From: Flavipsychrobacter sp.
Lineage (GTDB): Bacteria > Bacteroidota > Bacteroidia > Chitinophagales > Chitinophagaceae
Assembly (NCBI GenBank): GCA_021156265.1
Contig: JAJNBR010000105.1
Location: 1 to 14,120 of the forward strand
Length of the DNA stretch: 14,120 nt
Direction of reading: 5' to 3'
A program made the translations under genes and the position numbers. The notes below the pieces were generated by a model. That model was not told where the DNA came from. It saw only the letters and a list, made by a program, of their open reading frames with translations, and did not search any database. Positions 6,093 to 12,868 of the stretch are shown piece after piece; within the stretch, counting starts at the first letter, position 1, and each line of letters starts with the position of its first letter.

Positions 6093-6119
6093 AAATGCCG
6101 GGAACGAGTCCCGGCATTT
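6093..6119. terminator. Bidirectional intrinsic terminator between convergent genes
   Basis: AAATGCCGGGA (6093-6103) and TCCCGGCATTT (6109-6119) form a perfect 11-bp stem with a 5-nt loop, flanked by an A-run on the left and T on the right. It can serve both the plus gene ending at 6087 and the minus gene ending at 6140. Confidence 0.8.
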
Positions 6120-6139
6120 ACTATAAGTACATCGTTTAA

Positions 6140-7330
6140 TTATTCTTCCAGCCTGAAAGGAGCTGTGGCGATCTCGCCCTTCTCGTTAGAAAGCGTCAGC
6201 CAGTAAACGCCGTTGGCCAATGTTGCGGGGAGGTCTATTTTCAGCTCATTGCTGCCGTTAGCCACTATACTTCCCGTACCAGATACGGCGCCGGTTATCT
6301 GACTCAGCCTGTAGCTGTAAGCACCGCTGGCAGTAGAACCGAGCTTCACATTGATCTGCCTGCTATTGCCTACAGGGTTAGGGTACAGCACCATCTTACC
6401 ATCAGCGCTCACGCTTTGTACCGATACGCGGAAAGGCACACGCAGCATATGGAACTGGGAGGTTTTGGCGCTGGCATAAGTGGCATCGCTGCCATAAGTG
6501 TACAGTACCAGTGCATTCACCTCCTGAGGGCGGAACAGCTCAGCGAAGTAGTTGCTGGTGACTTTATTCTGGGTCAGTTGAAGAGCGTTCAAAACATTGG
6601 AAGGAGCAGGCGCACCGTTCAGTAAGAACGAATCGGTAGTAACGCCACCGATGCGCTCAAGCAAGACATCGATCTCATCAGAGATAGACTCGTCGAACAG
6701 CTTGATCTGCGCCTTGCCAAAGCCCGGCACACTGAAGTCGTATGCCGTGGTTGACTTATACTGGAACGGCGCATGGTTCAGGCTCATACTTCCGATGGTC
6801 AATTCCATGTTGATCACCAGGGTGAACGTAGATGACCAGGTGCTGTTGTATGTAGCGGGAAACTTGATTAGGGGGTAAGGCGCAGAGTAAGGCGCATCCT
6901 GCTTCAATATCACCAGCGAGTCGGTAGCCCCTAATCCGAACTGGTTCAGCGCAATCGCATAACGCTCGGTAGATTCACCAATACGCATAAAACCGGCTGA
7001 CGTAATGCCCGACCACCTTTGGGTCTTCAGTCGCAGCGAATCGAACACACCAAGCTTTACACTCCTCGACCCGTACCAGGTGGCATCGGGCAGGTTGGGG
7101 TTGGTACCCTGGTATTGATCGCTGTAATAACGGACGTTCTCATAAAATACGCCGGTAAAATCCCAAAGCTGTGCGCTGCCGGTAGTCAATGGCGGCAACG
7201 GCAACTCTCCGCCGGCAAAAGTATCAGTGGCAATGACCGCCGATGAGTAACTGCCCTGGGTAAGCGTGATCTGTGCAGAGGCTGTGCCGGCGCACGCCAC
7301 GGCCATGGCAAATGCGTAAAGTTTCTTCAT
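6140..7330 (-). CDS. Secreted protein with T9SS type A C-terminal sorting domain (396 aa)
   Basis: The N-terminus is a signal peptide (MKKLYAFAMAVACAGTASA|Q), which fixes ATG 7330. The last ~84 residues (from about 313, MVLYPNPVGN...) form a type A sorting domain: the YPNP motif, a Gly/Ser-rich beta-sandwich, and GVYWLTLSNEKGE near the end with a short basic/acidic tail, as known for T9SS cargo that is carried across the outer membrane and anchored or released. The central part (about 20-312) is beta-rich, with Thr, Ser, Tyr and Phe and several 'WDFTGV', 'TWSSTFT' type strands, but I recognise no enzyme domain and see no catalytic motif. It is transcribed away from the TolB-like gene, and the shared 123-nt gap holds CATGACA repeats. 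Confidence 0.88.
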   Translation of the reverse strand: MKKLYAFAMAVACAGTASAQITLTQGSYSSAVIATDTFAGGELPLPPLTTGSAQLWDFTGVFYENVRYYSDQYQGTNPNLPDATWYGSRSVKLGVFDSLRLKTQRWSGITSAGFMRIGESTERYAIALNQFGLGATDSLVILKQDAPYSAPYPLIKFPATYNSTWSSTFTLVINMELTIGSMSLNHAPFQYKSTTAYDFSVPGFGKAQIKLFDESISDEIDVLLERIGGVTTDSFLLNGAPAPSNVLNALQLTQNKVTSNYFAELFRPQEVNALVLYTYGSDATYASAKTSQFHMLRVPFRVSVQSVSADGKMVLYPNPVGNSRQINVKLGSTASGAYSYRLSQITGAVSGTGSIVANGSNELKIDLPATLANGVYWLTLSNEKGEIATAPFRLEE

Positions 7331-7350
7331 AATGGAAATTGTGTTGTCGT

Positions 7351-7358
7351 CAAATATA
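7351..7358 (-). promoter_or_regulatory. Possible -7 element for the T9SS cargo gene
   Basis: On the minus strand TATATTTG (7358-7351) matches TAnnTTTG exactly, 20 nt before the ATG at 7330. No TTG lies at the usual -33 distance, so only half of the promoter is supported; an activator could compensate. Confidence 0.4.
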
Positions 7359-7387
7359 TAAAAAAGCAGGCAGCCCGCCTAGTATAG

Positions 7388-7425
7388 CATGACATTGCCA
7401 TGACAAATAAAGCACCCTCATGACA
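7388..7425. repeat. Three direct copies of CATGACA in a divergent promoter region
   Basis: CATGACA occurs at 7388-7394, 7399-7405 and 7419-7425, so the starts are 11 and 20 nt apart, close to one and two helical turns. They lie between the divergent T9SS cargo gene (minus) and TolB-like gene (plus), which is where an operator would sit. Confidence 0.45.
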
Positions 7426-7453
7426 GAACTTTACGGCCACAAAATCACACACA

Positions 7454-8527
7454 TTGATTCGCACATCTCCCCGTTACATGCTGCTCTTCGTGGCAGCTAT
7501 CTTCTGCAAAACAGCATCGGCACAAACTTCAGGGCTGGTGTACAATGATGAAAAGCACTTCAAAAATGTAAAACAGCTCACCTTTGGCGGCGACAATGCG
7601 GAAGCTTATTTCAGCTTCGATGGCAAGGCTATCTGCTTTCAGCGCACCTATGCTAAAGAAGGTCTGAAGTGCGACCAGATATTCTACGGCAAACTGCCAA
7701 AAAAGGCCGACGACAAGTTTGAGTACAAACAAATAAGCCATAAGGGCCGCACCACCTGCTCGTACATGATGCCTGATGGCAAACACGTGCTGTATGCATC
7801 TACCCATCTTGGTTCAGACACATGTCCGGCTGTACCCGACAGGCGCGTGCTGAAGAAATACGTATGGCCTATCTATGATAGCTACGACATCTTTGTGGCC
7901 GACCTGAAAGGCAACATCGAAAAACAGCTGACAAACAACCCGGGCTATGATGCAGAAGCTACTATCTCTCCAAAGGGCGATAAGATCATCTTCACCTCGA
8001 CCCGCAACGGCGACCTGGACATGTATATTATGGACATAGATGGCAAGAACGTGAAACAAATAACTACCGACCTTGGTTACGATGGCGGTGCCTGGTTCAG
8101 CCCGGATGGCAGCAAGATAGTATGGCGCGCCAGCCGTCCGAAAACGGACGCTGAAGTAAAAGAATACAAAGAGCTGCTGGCCCAGGGCATGGTAGCTCCT
8201 ACCAATATGGAAGTATTTGTTGCCAATGCGGATGGCAGCAATGTGCAGCAGGTAACGAAACTGGGCAAGGCCAACTGGGCACCCAACTTCATGCCTGATG
8301 GCAAGCGCATCATCTTTGCCTCCAACCACGAATACGAAAGGGGTTTCCCGTTCAATATGTATACCATCAACATCGACGGCAGCAACCTGCAAAAGATATC
8401 GCACGATGGAGGCTTTGACGCCTTCCCGATGTTCTCCCCCGATGGCAAGAAACTTATCTTCTCGTCAAACCGGAACAACGGCGGCACACACGATACCAAC
8501 CTATTCATCTGCGACTGGGTAGAATAA
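7454..8527 (+). CDS. TolB-like six-bladed beta-propeller protein (WD40-like/PD40 repeats)
   Basis: An exported protein with at least six PD40-type blades, each marked by an SPDGxK-like turn: SFDGK 54-58, MPDGK 106-110, SPKGDK 172-177, SPDGSK 216-221, MPDGK 280-284 and SPDGKK 328-333. Each turn is followed by a hydrophobic strand (IIFTSTR, LIFSSNR), and several blades also carry DIDGKNVKQIT-like strands. This is the fold of the C-terminal part of TolB; no peptidase domain is fused here, so a binding or scaffold role in the periplasm or outer membrane is inferred. The signal peptide ends ...KTASA|Q. The start is uncertain: TTG 7454 gives a basic n-region (MIRTSPRY), while ATG 7478 gives MLLFVAAIFCK with no charge before the core. 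I chose 7454 for that reason. A terminator follows. Confidence 0.85.
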   Translation: MIRTSPRYMLLFVAAIFCKTASAQTSGLVYNDEKHFKNVKQLTFGGDNAEAYFSFDGKAICFQRTYAKEGLKCDQIFYGKLPKKADDKFEYKQISHKGRTTCSYMMPDGKHVLYASTHLGSDTCPAVPDRRVLKKYVWPIYDSYDIFVADLKGNIEKQLTNNPGYDAEATISPKGDKIIFTSTRNGDLDMYIMDIDGKNVKQITTDLGYDGGAWFSPDGSKIVWRASRPKTDAEVKEYKELLAQGMVAPTNMEVFVANADGSNVQQVTKLGKANWAPNFMPDGKRIIFASNHEYERGFPFNMYTINIDGSNLQKISHDGGFDAFPMFSPDGKKLIFSSNRNNGGTHDTNLFICDWVE

Positions 8528-8548
8528 ACCTAAGAGATAAGAGTGAAT

Positions 8549-8577
8549 AAAAGAGGAGCCGATTGGCTCCTCTTTTT
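8549..8577 (+). terminator. Intrinsic terminator after the TolB-like gene
   Basis: AAAAGAGGAGCC (8549-8560), loop GATT, GGCTCCTCTTTT (8565-8576) plus further T. This is a perfect 12-bp stem including the A/T ends, 22 nt past the stop. It is almost the same sequence as the terminator at 10274-10301. Confidence 0.85.
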
Positions 8578-8592
8578 GTTTAGTTGCGGCTG

Positions 8593-8624
8593 TTGGTATT
8601 TACATTATAAAAATCCTACTTTTA
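8593..8624 (+). promoter_or_regulatory. Bacteroidota-type promoter for the ELW-repeat gene
   Basis: TTG at 8593-8595, a 21-nt spacer, then TACTTTTA at 8617-8624, seven of eight bases of TAnnTTTG. The predicted transcription start is near 8630 and ATG is at 8649. The preceding terminator makes an independent promoter necessary here. Confidence 0.5.
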
Positions 8625-8648
8625 TATCCGTAGTTAAAACCAACTAAC

Positions 8649-10250
8649 ATGAAAAGAACCCTTCTGCTGTTCCTTTTGGGCAGTACCTGCGCAACAGCGC
8701 AACCTAGTCTTAAGTTTACCAGCTTCGATCTGAGCCCGGGCACCGGTGCTTCCAGCCCTAAAAATTTTCGCGTGGTGGGCAACAAGTTGCTTTTCATAGC
8801 CGAAACCGCCACCGCAGGCCCGGAGCTTTGGGTAAGCGATGGTACGCAGGCCGGAACGCATCTAGTTAAAGACATCAACGTAGTGAACGGCAAGCTGATA
8901 TTCCAGGCAACAAATGGTACTACCAACGGTTACGAGCCCTGGATAAGCGATGGCACCAGCGCGGGCACCTACATGATCAAGGACATCTGGCCGGGCTTAT
9001 CGGGCTCAGCTCTCGGCAATGGCTCGGGAGTACTCAATGGGAAAATGTATTTCGGTGCATCGGATGGTGTAAATGGCACCGAACTGTGGGTGACTGACGG
9101 TACAGCTGCTGGCACGCAACTGGTCAAAGACATACAGTCGGGACCGACGGCCTCGAATCCTACCAATTTCGTAGAATATAACGGCAAACTTTACTTCTCG
9201 GCCAATGACGGCACAGCGCAGTCCGAACTATGGGTGACAGACGGCACATTAGCCGGCACACAGATGGTGAAAGACATAAACGCTACCGGTGCTTCAAGCC
9301 CCAACATCTTTAAAGTAGCTAACGGCAAACTTTACTTCCGCGCACAGGAAGCTTTTTCCAATGGTACGGAGCTTTGGGAAACAGACGGAACGAGTGCAGG
9401 CACACAAGTCGCGGCAGAGATAAACCCCTCGGGCAACGGTGTTGTTGGCAACGAGATAGTTGTGTTTAACAACAAGCTTTATTTCCAGGGAAATCAGCCG
9501 GGCGTTGGCAGCGAACTCTGGGTAAGTGACGGCACCCAGGCCGGAACAATGATGGTAAAGGATATCGATCCGGGAACAGCAGGCAGTGACCCTATGCACT
9601 TCACCGAGTACAAAGGCAAGCTATATTTCAGTGCGAATGTAGCAGGCACCGGCGCCGAGCTTTGGGTAACAGACGGAACTGCCACAGGCACGCAACTGAT
9701 AAAAGACCTGAAGGTAGGCGCCGGGAATAGCAGTCCTCAGGGATTTACGGAGTATAACGGCTACTTGTATTTTATGGCAAATCAGGGTTCAAACGACCTG
9801 CAACTATTTGTTACCGATGGCACAACGGCAGGTACTAATGTCGTTGCTCCGCCGGGAGCCAACACAGATGCGCTTACGCTGTTCTCAGGATTGATACTGT
9901 ATGATTCGGCCCTGTATTTCAAAGCCAATTACAACAGCCTGAGCGCGGAGCTTTGGTCGTTAAAGGACACTGTTGCCGATAGCGGTGTGCATGTGGAAAT
10001 ACGAAGCCTTGAGACCGGCGTTCACATTTATCCTAATCCAAGTAACGGAACGTTCACTATTGAAACCGGAAATAAAACATTTAGCACAGCGAGACTGGAG
10101 GTATATGATGTCACCGGCAGGCTGATACTAAACCAGCCCCTTGTATCGAACAAAGAACACATCCGGTTGCCCGAAACAGCAAAAGGCACCTACCTGGTGA
10201 GGGTAACAATAGACGAAGCACTGCACTCCAGGCAGCTGACAATTGAATGA
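8649..10250 (+). CDS. Secreted ELWVTDGT-repeat protein with T9SS C-terminal sorting domain (533 aa)
   Basis: A signal peptide (MKRTLLLFLLGSTCATA|Q) is followed by nine copies of a motif of the type ELW[VE][ST]DGTxAGTxxVKDI, beginning at residues 59, 96, 145, 193, 241, 289, 337, 385 and 434. The last copy is degenerate (ELWSLKDT). The spacing is 48-49 residues except between the first and second, where it is 37. Each unit also has an NGKLYFxAN strand, so a beta-propeller with about eight or nine blades is likely. Residues ~458-533 are a T9SS sorting domain: HIYPNPSNGTFTIE, then LEVYDVTGRLIL, then GTYLVRVTIDE..HSRQLTIE. The product is therefore expected on the cell surface or in the medium. A binding or adhesive role is plausible but not shown. 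The gene has its own promoter and terminator. Confidence 0.92.
   Translation: MKRTLLLFLLGSTCATAQPSLKFTSFDLSPGTGASSPKNFRVVGNKLLFIAETATAGPELWVSDGTQAGTHLVKDINVVNGKLIFQATNGTTNGYEPWISDGTSAGTYMIKDIWPGLSGSALGNGSGVLNGKMYFGASDGVNGTELWVTDGTAAGTQLVKDIQSGPTASNPTNFVEYNGKLYFSANDGTAQSELWVTDGTLAGTQMVKDINATGASSPNIFKVANGKLYFRAQEAFSNGTELWETDGTSAGTQVAAEINPSGNGVVGNEIVVFNNKLYFQGNQPGVGSELWVSDGTQAGTMMVKDIDPGTAGSDPMHFTEYKGKLYFSANVAGTGAELWVTDGTATGTQLIKDLKVGAGNSSPQGFTEYNGYLYFMANQGSNDLQLFVTDGTTAGTNVVAPPGANTDALTLFSGLILYDSALYFKANYNSLSAELWSLKDTVADSGVHVEIRSLETGVHIYPNPSNGTFTIETGNKTFSTARLEVYDVTGRLILNQPLVSNKEHIRLPETAKGTYLVRVTIDEALHSRQLTIE
8823..9971 (+). repeat. Nine-unit coding repeat with 144-nt period
   Basis: The repeat lies inside the 8649-10250 gene and is centred on the ELWxxDGTxAGT motif. 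Intervals between motif starts in residues are 37, 49, 48, 48, 48, 48, 48 and 49. DNA identity between units is moderate, with many synonymous changes, so the array is not a recent slippage product. The second unit lacks exactly 11 residues relative to the 48-residue period. Confidence 0.9.
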
Positions 10251-10273
10251 TCGAGACATCTTAATAAAACAAC

Positions 10274-10301
10274 AAAAGAGGAGCCTATGGGTTCCTCTTT
10301 T
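10274..10301 (+). terminator. Intrinsic terminator after the ELW-repeat gene
   Basis: AAAAGAGGAGCC (10274-10285), loop TATG, GGTTCCTCTTTT (10290-10301). The stem is complete with one G-U pair and ends in T, 23 nt past the stop at 10250. Confidence 0.8.
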
Positions 10302-10317
10302 GCTTTACAAAAGTTTA

Positions 10318-10334
10318 AGGGGCAAGCTGCCCCT
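10318..10334. other. GC-rich hairpin AGGGGCA/TGCCCCT
   Basis: Seven-bp perfect inverted repeat with a 3-nt loop, 17 nt beyond the preceding terminator. There is no T-run directly after it on either strand, so it is not a standard terminator. It may be a second-stage stop structure or part of the crcB upstream region. It does not match the fluoride riboswitch. Confidence 0.35.
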
Positions 10335-10397
10335 CGTAGATGTGATCCTGGCCGTACCTCGTTTTGATCATTGCAAAATTATGCAGGGTATTATGTA

Positions 10398-10431
10398 TTG
10401 CCAGCGGCTGTAGAAGAATTAATATCCTTTG
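10398..10431 (+). promoter_or_regulatory. Possible promoter for the crcB gene
   Basis: TTG at 10398-10400, a 22-nt spacer, then TATCCTTTG at 10423-10431, which is TAnnTTTG with one extra base. Transcription would start about 5-10 nt before ATG 10447. The TTG codon at 10429 lies inside this box, which argues against using it as a start codon. Confidence 0.35.
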
Positions 10432-10446
10432 GCATATCTTCACATT

Positions 10447-10821
10447 ATGATCGGGAAATTCTTACTGGTTGCTTTGGGCGGTGCTTTGGGTAGCATGGCG
10501 CGTTACGGCATCTACCTGGCCATGAATAAGTACGCCATCAAAGCGTTTCCCGTGGCTACGCTCACCGTCAACCTCATCGGCTGTTTCCTGGTCGGTCTCC
10601 TATTTGGTTTTACCGGTAAGGGAGCAACTCCGCCATCGGGCTGGACACTAGTATTGGCTACAGGCTTCTGTGGCGGCTTCACCACCTTCTCCGCCTTCGC
10701 GCTCGACAATAACACGCTCTTCAGGAATGAGCAGGGATGGGCAGCACTGGTATACACCGTCTTCAGCGTGGTGATCGGGATACTGCTGTGCCGGCTGGGT
10801 ATCGGTCTTTCAGGCAGTTAG
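10447..10821 (+). CDS. crcB: CrcB/FluC fluoride channel
   Basis: Fluc channels export fluoride across the inner membrane as dual-topology dimers of four-helix subunits. The product has the usual 124 residues when started at ATG 10447; a TTG six codons earlier would add MAYLHI, which the family lacks. Family marks are visible: GGALGSMARY at residues 11-20 with the conserved Arg19, the pore Asn42 in TVNLIGCFLVG, and the signature ATGFCGGFTTFSAFALD at 71-87. This last holds the Phe-box residues (Phe81, Phe84) and the Gly/Thr turn that binds the structural sodium. Four hydrophobic segments are present. No fluoride riboswitch was found upstream. The stop codon overlaps that of the convergent MgtC-family gene. 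Confidence 0.95.
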   Translation: MIGKFLLVALGGALGSMARYGIYLAMNKYAIKAFPVATLTVNLIGCFLVGLLFGFTGKGATPPSGWTLVLATGFCGGFTTFSAFALDNNTLFRNEQGWAALVYTVFSVVIGILLCRLGIGLSGS

Positions 10822-11468
10822 TAGTCGACCTGTAAAATGCGCGGGTCGCGGATGAATCGGGCCACCGCCTCATCATGTGAAGGCCGGTTAGCACGGATGG
10901 TCCATGTGAGTACAAGGTACTCTTCACGTTTCTCGGTCTTGGTATTGCGCACTTTGTAATCCCTTTCAAAAAAGTCGTTGGGTTTGGGTACCACTCCGTC
11001 AGGCGTGTATTGCAGCTTAATATGGTAGTCGCGTATCATATACCTGCTCTCGAAGCGCTTCTCTATGAAATGCAGGATGACCAGGATGATCAATACGATA
11101 ACAGTCGTTTCTATGGCCACCTGGTAGTCGCCGATGCCGACAGCCATGCCTATGGCGCCGGCTGTCCACACCGCTGCTGCGGTTGTCAGGCCGTGTATAT
11201 TCTGCTGGTTGCGGAAAATGAGGCCTGCACCGATGAAGCCTATACCAGTTACTATGTTAGAGGCGACACGGGTAACATCGCTATTATTGTTTGGGTCAAG
11301 GCTGGCCATATGGTAAGAAACCAGCGTGAAGAGCGTAGCCCCTGCGCTCACCAGCATTTGTGTCCGGAACCCTGCAGGCTTGCCGCTCCACTCGCGTTCC
11401 AGCCCTATAAGTCCGCCAAGCAGGGCCGAAAGGAGTACTTTTTGAATGTCTTCGTTGAAAATATCCAT
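10818..11468 (-). CDS. MgtC/SapB family membrane protein
   Basis: The N-terminal ~130 residues match the MgtC/SapB/SrpB/YhiD transmembrane domain: LLGGLIGLEREWSGKPAGFR at 17-36, then TQMLVSAGATLFTLVS, then RVASNIVTGIGFIGAGLIFR and a GLTTAAAVWTAGAIGMAVG segment. Together these give four to five membrane helices with the conserved acidic and basic residues of the first block. The C-terminal ~75 residues are soluble and beta-rich (HIKLQYTPDG..., LVLTWTIRANRP). In enteric pathogens MgtC is needed in low magnesium and modulates F1Fo ATP synthase, but the cellular role of Bacteroidota members is not established, so I give no gene symbol. The gene diverges from odhB across 113 nt and converges on crcB with overlapping stops. 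Confidence 0.92.
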   Translation of the reverse strand: MDIFNEDIQKVLLSALLGGLIGLEREWSGKPAGFRTQMLVSAGATLFTLVSYHMASLDPNNNSDVTRVASNIVTGIGFIGAGLIFRNQQNIHGLTTAAAVWTAGAIGMAVGIGDYQVAIETTVIVLIILVILHFIEKRFESRYMIRDYHIKLQYTPDGVVPKPNDFFERDYKVRNTKTEKREEYLVLTWTIRANRPSHDEAVARFIRDPRILQVDY

Positions 11469-11485
11469 AGCTTATATAACAACTA

Positions 11486-11493
11486 TAAAATTA
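11486..11493 (-). promoter_or_regulatory. Possible -7 element for the MgtC-family gene
   Basis: On the minus strand TAATTTTA (11493-11486) has seven of eight bases of TAnnTTTG, 17 nt before ATG 11468. A matching TTG at the -33 position is absent, so support is partial. Confidence 0.35.
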
Positions 11494-11530
11494 CGCCAGT
11501 ATATGACATTTAAACTGTTTGAATGCATTT

Positions 11531-11561
11531 TTGAATAATCCATAGGCGTTCGTTAATTTTG
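11531..11561 (+). promoter_or_regulatory. Bacteroidota-type promoter for odhB
   Basis: TTG (11531-11533), a 20-nt spacer, and TAATTTTG (11554-11561), an exact match to TAnnTTTG at the preferred spacing. The predicted transcription start is near 11568, about 14 nt before ATG 11582. This is the best promoter match in the window and fits the high expression expected of a citric-acid-cycle gene. Confidence 0.7.
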
Positions 11562-11581
11562 CCACCCGCAAATGTCCTTAC

Positions 11582-12811
11582 ATGATAGAAATTAAAGTAC
11601 CCACGGTCGGCGAATCAATTAGCGAAGTAACCTTAGTGAAGTGGCTGAAGAAGGATGGAGAATGGGTGGAAAGGGATGAATTGCTCTGCGAACTTGAGTC
11701 GGAAAAAGCAACTTTTGAGCTGAACGCTGAAAAAGCGGGCATACTGCATACAGTAGCCAAAGAAGGCGACACGCTGAATATCGGCGATCTTGCCTGCAAG
11801 ATAGACGAGACAGCTGCACGCCCTGAAGGCGCTGCTGCCCCTGCTCCGGCTAAAGAAGAAGCTAAGCCTGCTGCGAAAGCTGAGGAACCAAAAGCCGAAG
11901 CTGCGAAAGCTGCAACGCCGCAAAGCGATGTAAAAGCTACACCGGTGGCCAAATCTATCATGAGCGATAAGCAGGTGAAAGCCTCTGACGTGAAAGGCTC
12001 CGGCGCTATGGGCAAGATCCTGAAACAGGATGTGCTGGAAGCCCTGGCCAACCCCGGCCGCAAAGGCGGTGCCGCTGCCTTCTCCCGCGAAGACAAACGC
12101 GAGAAAATGAGCAACCTGCGCAAAACAGTATCGCGCAGGCTGGTTGAAGCCAAGAATACCACTGCCATGCTTACTACCTTCAACGAGGTAGACATGACGC
12201 GCATCATGGATATACGCAAGCAGTACAAGGATACCTTCAAAGAAATGCACGGCGTGAACCTCGGCTTCATGTCGTTCTTTGCCAAAGCCTGCTGCTATGC
12301 ACTGCAGGAGTGGCCAGCCGTGAATGCTTATATAGATGGCGAAGAGATCGTATACCACGAGTATTGCGATATCTCGATAGCGGTATCTGCTCCTAAAGGA
12401 CTGGTAGTACCTGTCATCCGCAACGCAGAAAGCCTGAGCATGGCAGAAATAGAAGGTGCTGTAGGCGCACTGGCCAAAAAAGCCCGTGAGAATAAACTTA
12501 GCATCGAAGAAATGACCGGTGGCACGTTCACCATCACCAACGGCGGTGTGTTCGGATCACTGATGTCTACACCGATCATCAACATACCGCAAAGCGCAAT
12601 ATTGGGTATGCACAAGATACAGGAGCGCCCGATGGTAGTGAACGGTAAGATAGAGGCACGCCCGATGATGTACCTGGCGCTTAGCTACGACCACCGCATC
12701 ATCGATGGCCGCGAATCTGTTAGCTTCCTGGTACGCGTAAAAGAGTTGCTGGAGAATCCCGAGCTGCTGCTTATCGGCCACGACCCGGTAAAAGCATTGC
12801 TGGAAGTTTAA
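11582..12811 (+). CDS. odhB: Dihydrolipoyllysine-residue succinyltransferase, E2 of 2-oxoglutarate dehydrogenase
   Basis: E2 transfers the succinyl group from E1-generated succinyl-dihydrolipoamide to CoA in the citric acid cycle and forms the core of the complex. Domains in order: one lipoyl domain (about 1-76; lipoyl Lys42 in ELESEKATFEL, with Glu where Asp is usual before Lys), an Ala/Pro/Lys/Glu-rich flexible linker (78-115), and a peripheral subunit-binding domain (about 117-155: VAKSIMSDKQVKASDVKGSG). The acyltransferase domain (about 175-409) carries catalytic His371 and Asp375 in SYDHRIIDGRESVSFL. A single lipoyl domain, the VGESI start and ESVSFLVRVKELLENP favour the 2-oxoglutarate rather than pyruvate or branched-chain enzyme. 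Length is typical (409). E1 is not adjacent in this window: the upstream neighbour is the divergent MgtC-family gene. It has its own promoter and terminator. Confidence 0.93.
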   Translation: MIEIKVPTVGESISEVTLVKWLKKDGEWVERDELLCELESEKATFELNAEKAGILHTVAKEGDTLNIGDLACKIDETAARPEGAAAPAPAKEEAKPAAKAEEPKAEAAKAATPQSDVKATPVAKSIMSDKQVKASDVKGSGAMGKILKQDVLEALANPGRKGGAAAFSREDKREKMSNLRKTVSRRLVEAKNTTAMLTTFNEVDMTRIMDIRKQYKDTFKEMHGVNLGFMSFFAKACCYALQEWPAVNAYIDGEEIVYHEYCDISIAVSAPKGLVVPVIRNAESLSMAEIEGAVGALAKKARENKLSIEEMTGGTFTITNGGVFGSLMSTPIINIPQSAILGMHKIQERPMVVNGKIEARPMMYLALSYDHRIIDGRESVSFLVRVKELLENPELLLIGHDPVKALLEV

Positions 12812-12838
12812 CTACGATCACAAACGATATAAAGAATA

Positions 12839-12868
12839 ACAGCCGCTGAAAAGCGGCTGTCTTGTTTT
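12839..12868 (+). terminator. Intrinsic terminator after odhB
   Basis: ACAGCCGCT (12839-12847) and AGCGGCTGT (12852-12860) form a perfect 9-bp stem capped by a GAAA tetraloop, followed by CTTGTTTT. It lies 27 nt past the odhB stop. Confidence 0.85.

Noticed and set aside
7814..8404. 196-residue minus-strand frame within the TolB-like gene
   Set aside because: It lies entirely antisense to a well-supported repeat protein; its Val/Ala/Arg-rich sequence mirrors the sense codons.
8823..9971. Tandem DNA repeat or CRISPR-like array
   Set aside because: The periodicity is at the protein level (144 nt, coding, diverged units) and is explained by the ELW propeller repeats.
10261..10446. Fluoride riboswitch in front of crcB
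   Set aside because: The gap has no sequence like the conserved GGnGATGG element or matching pseudoknot partner; the only clear structure is a GC-rich hairpin at 10318-10334.
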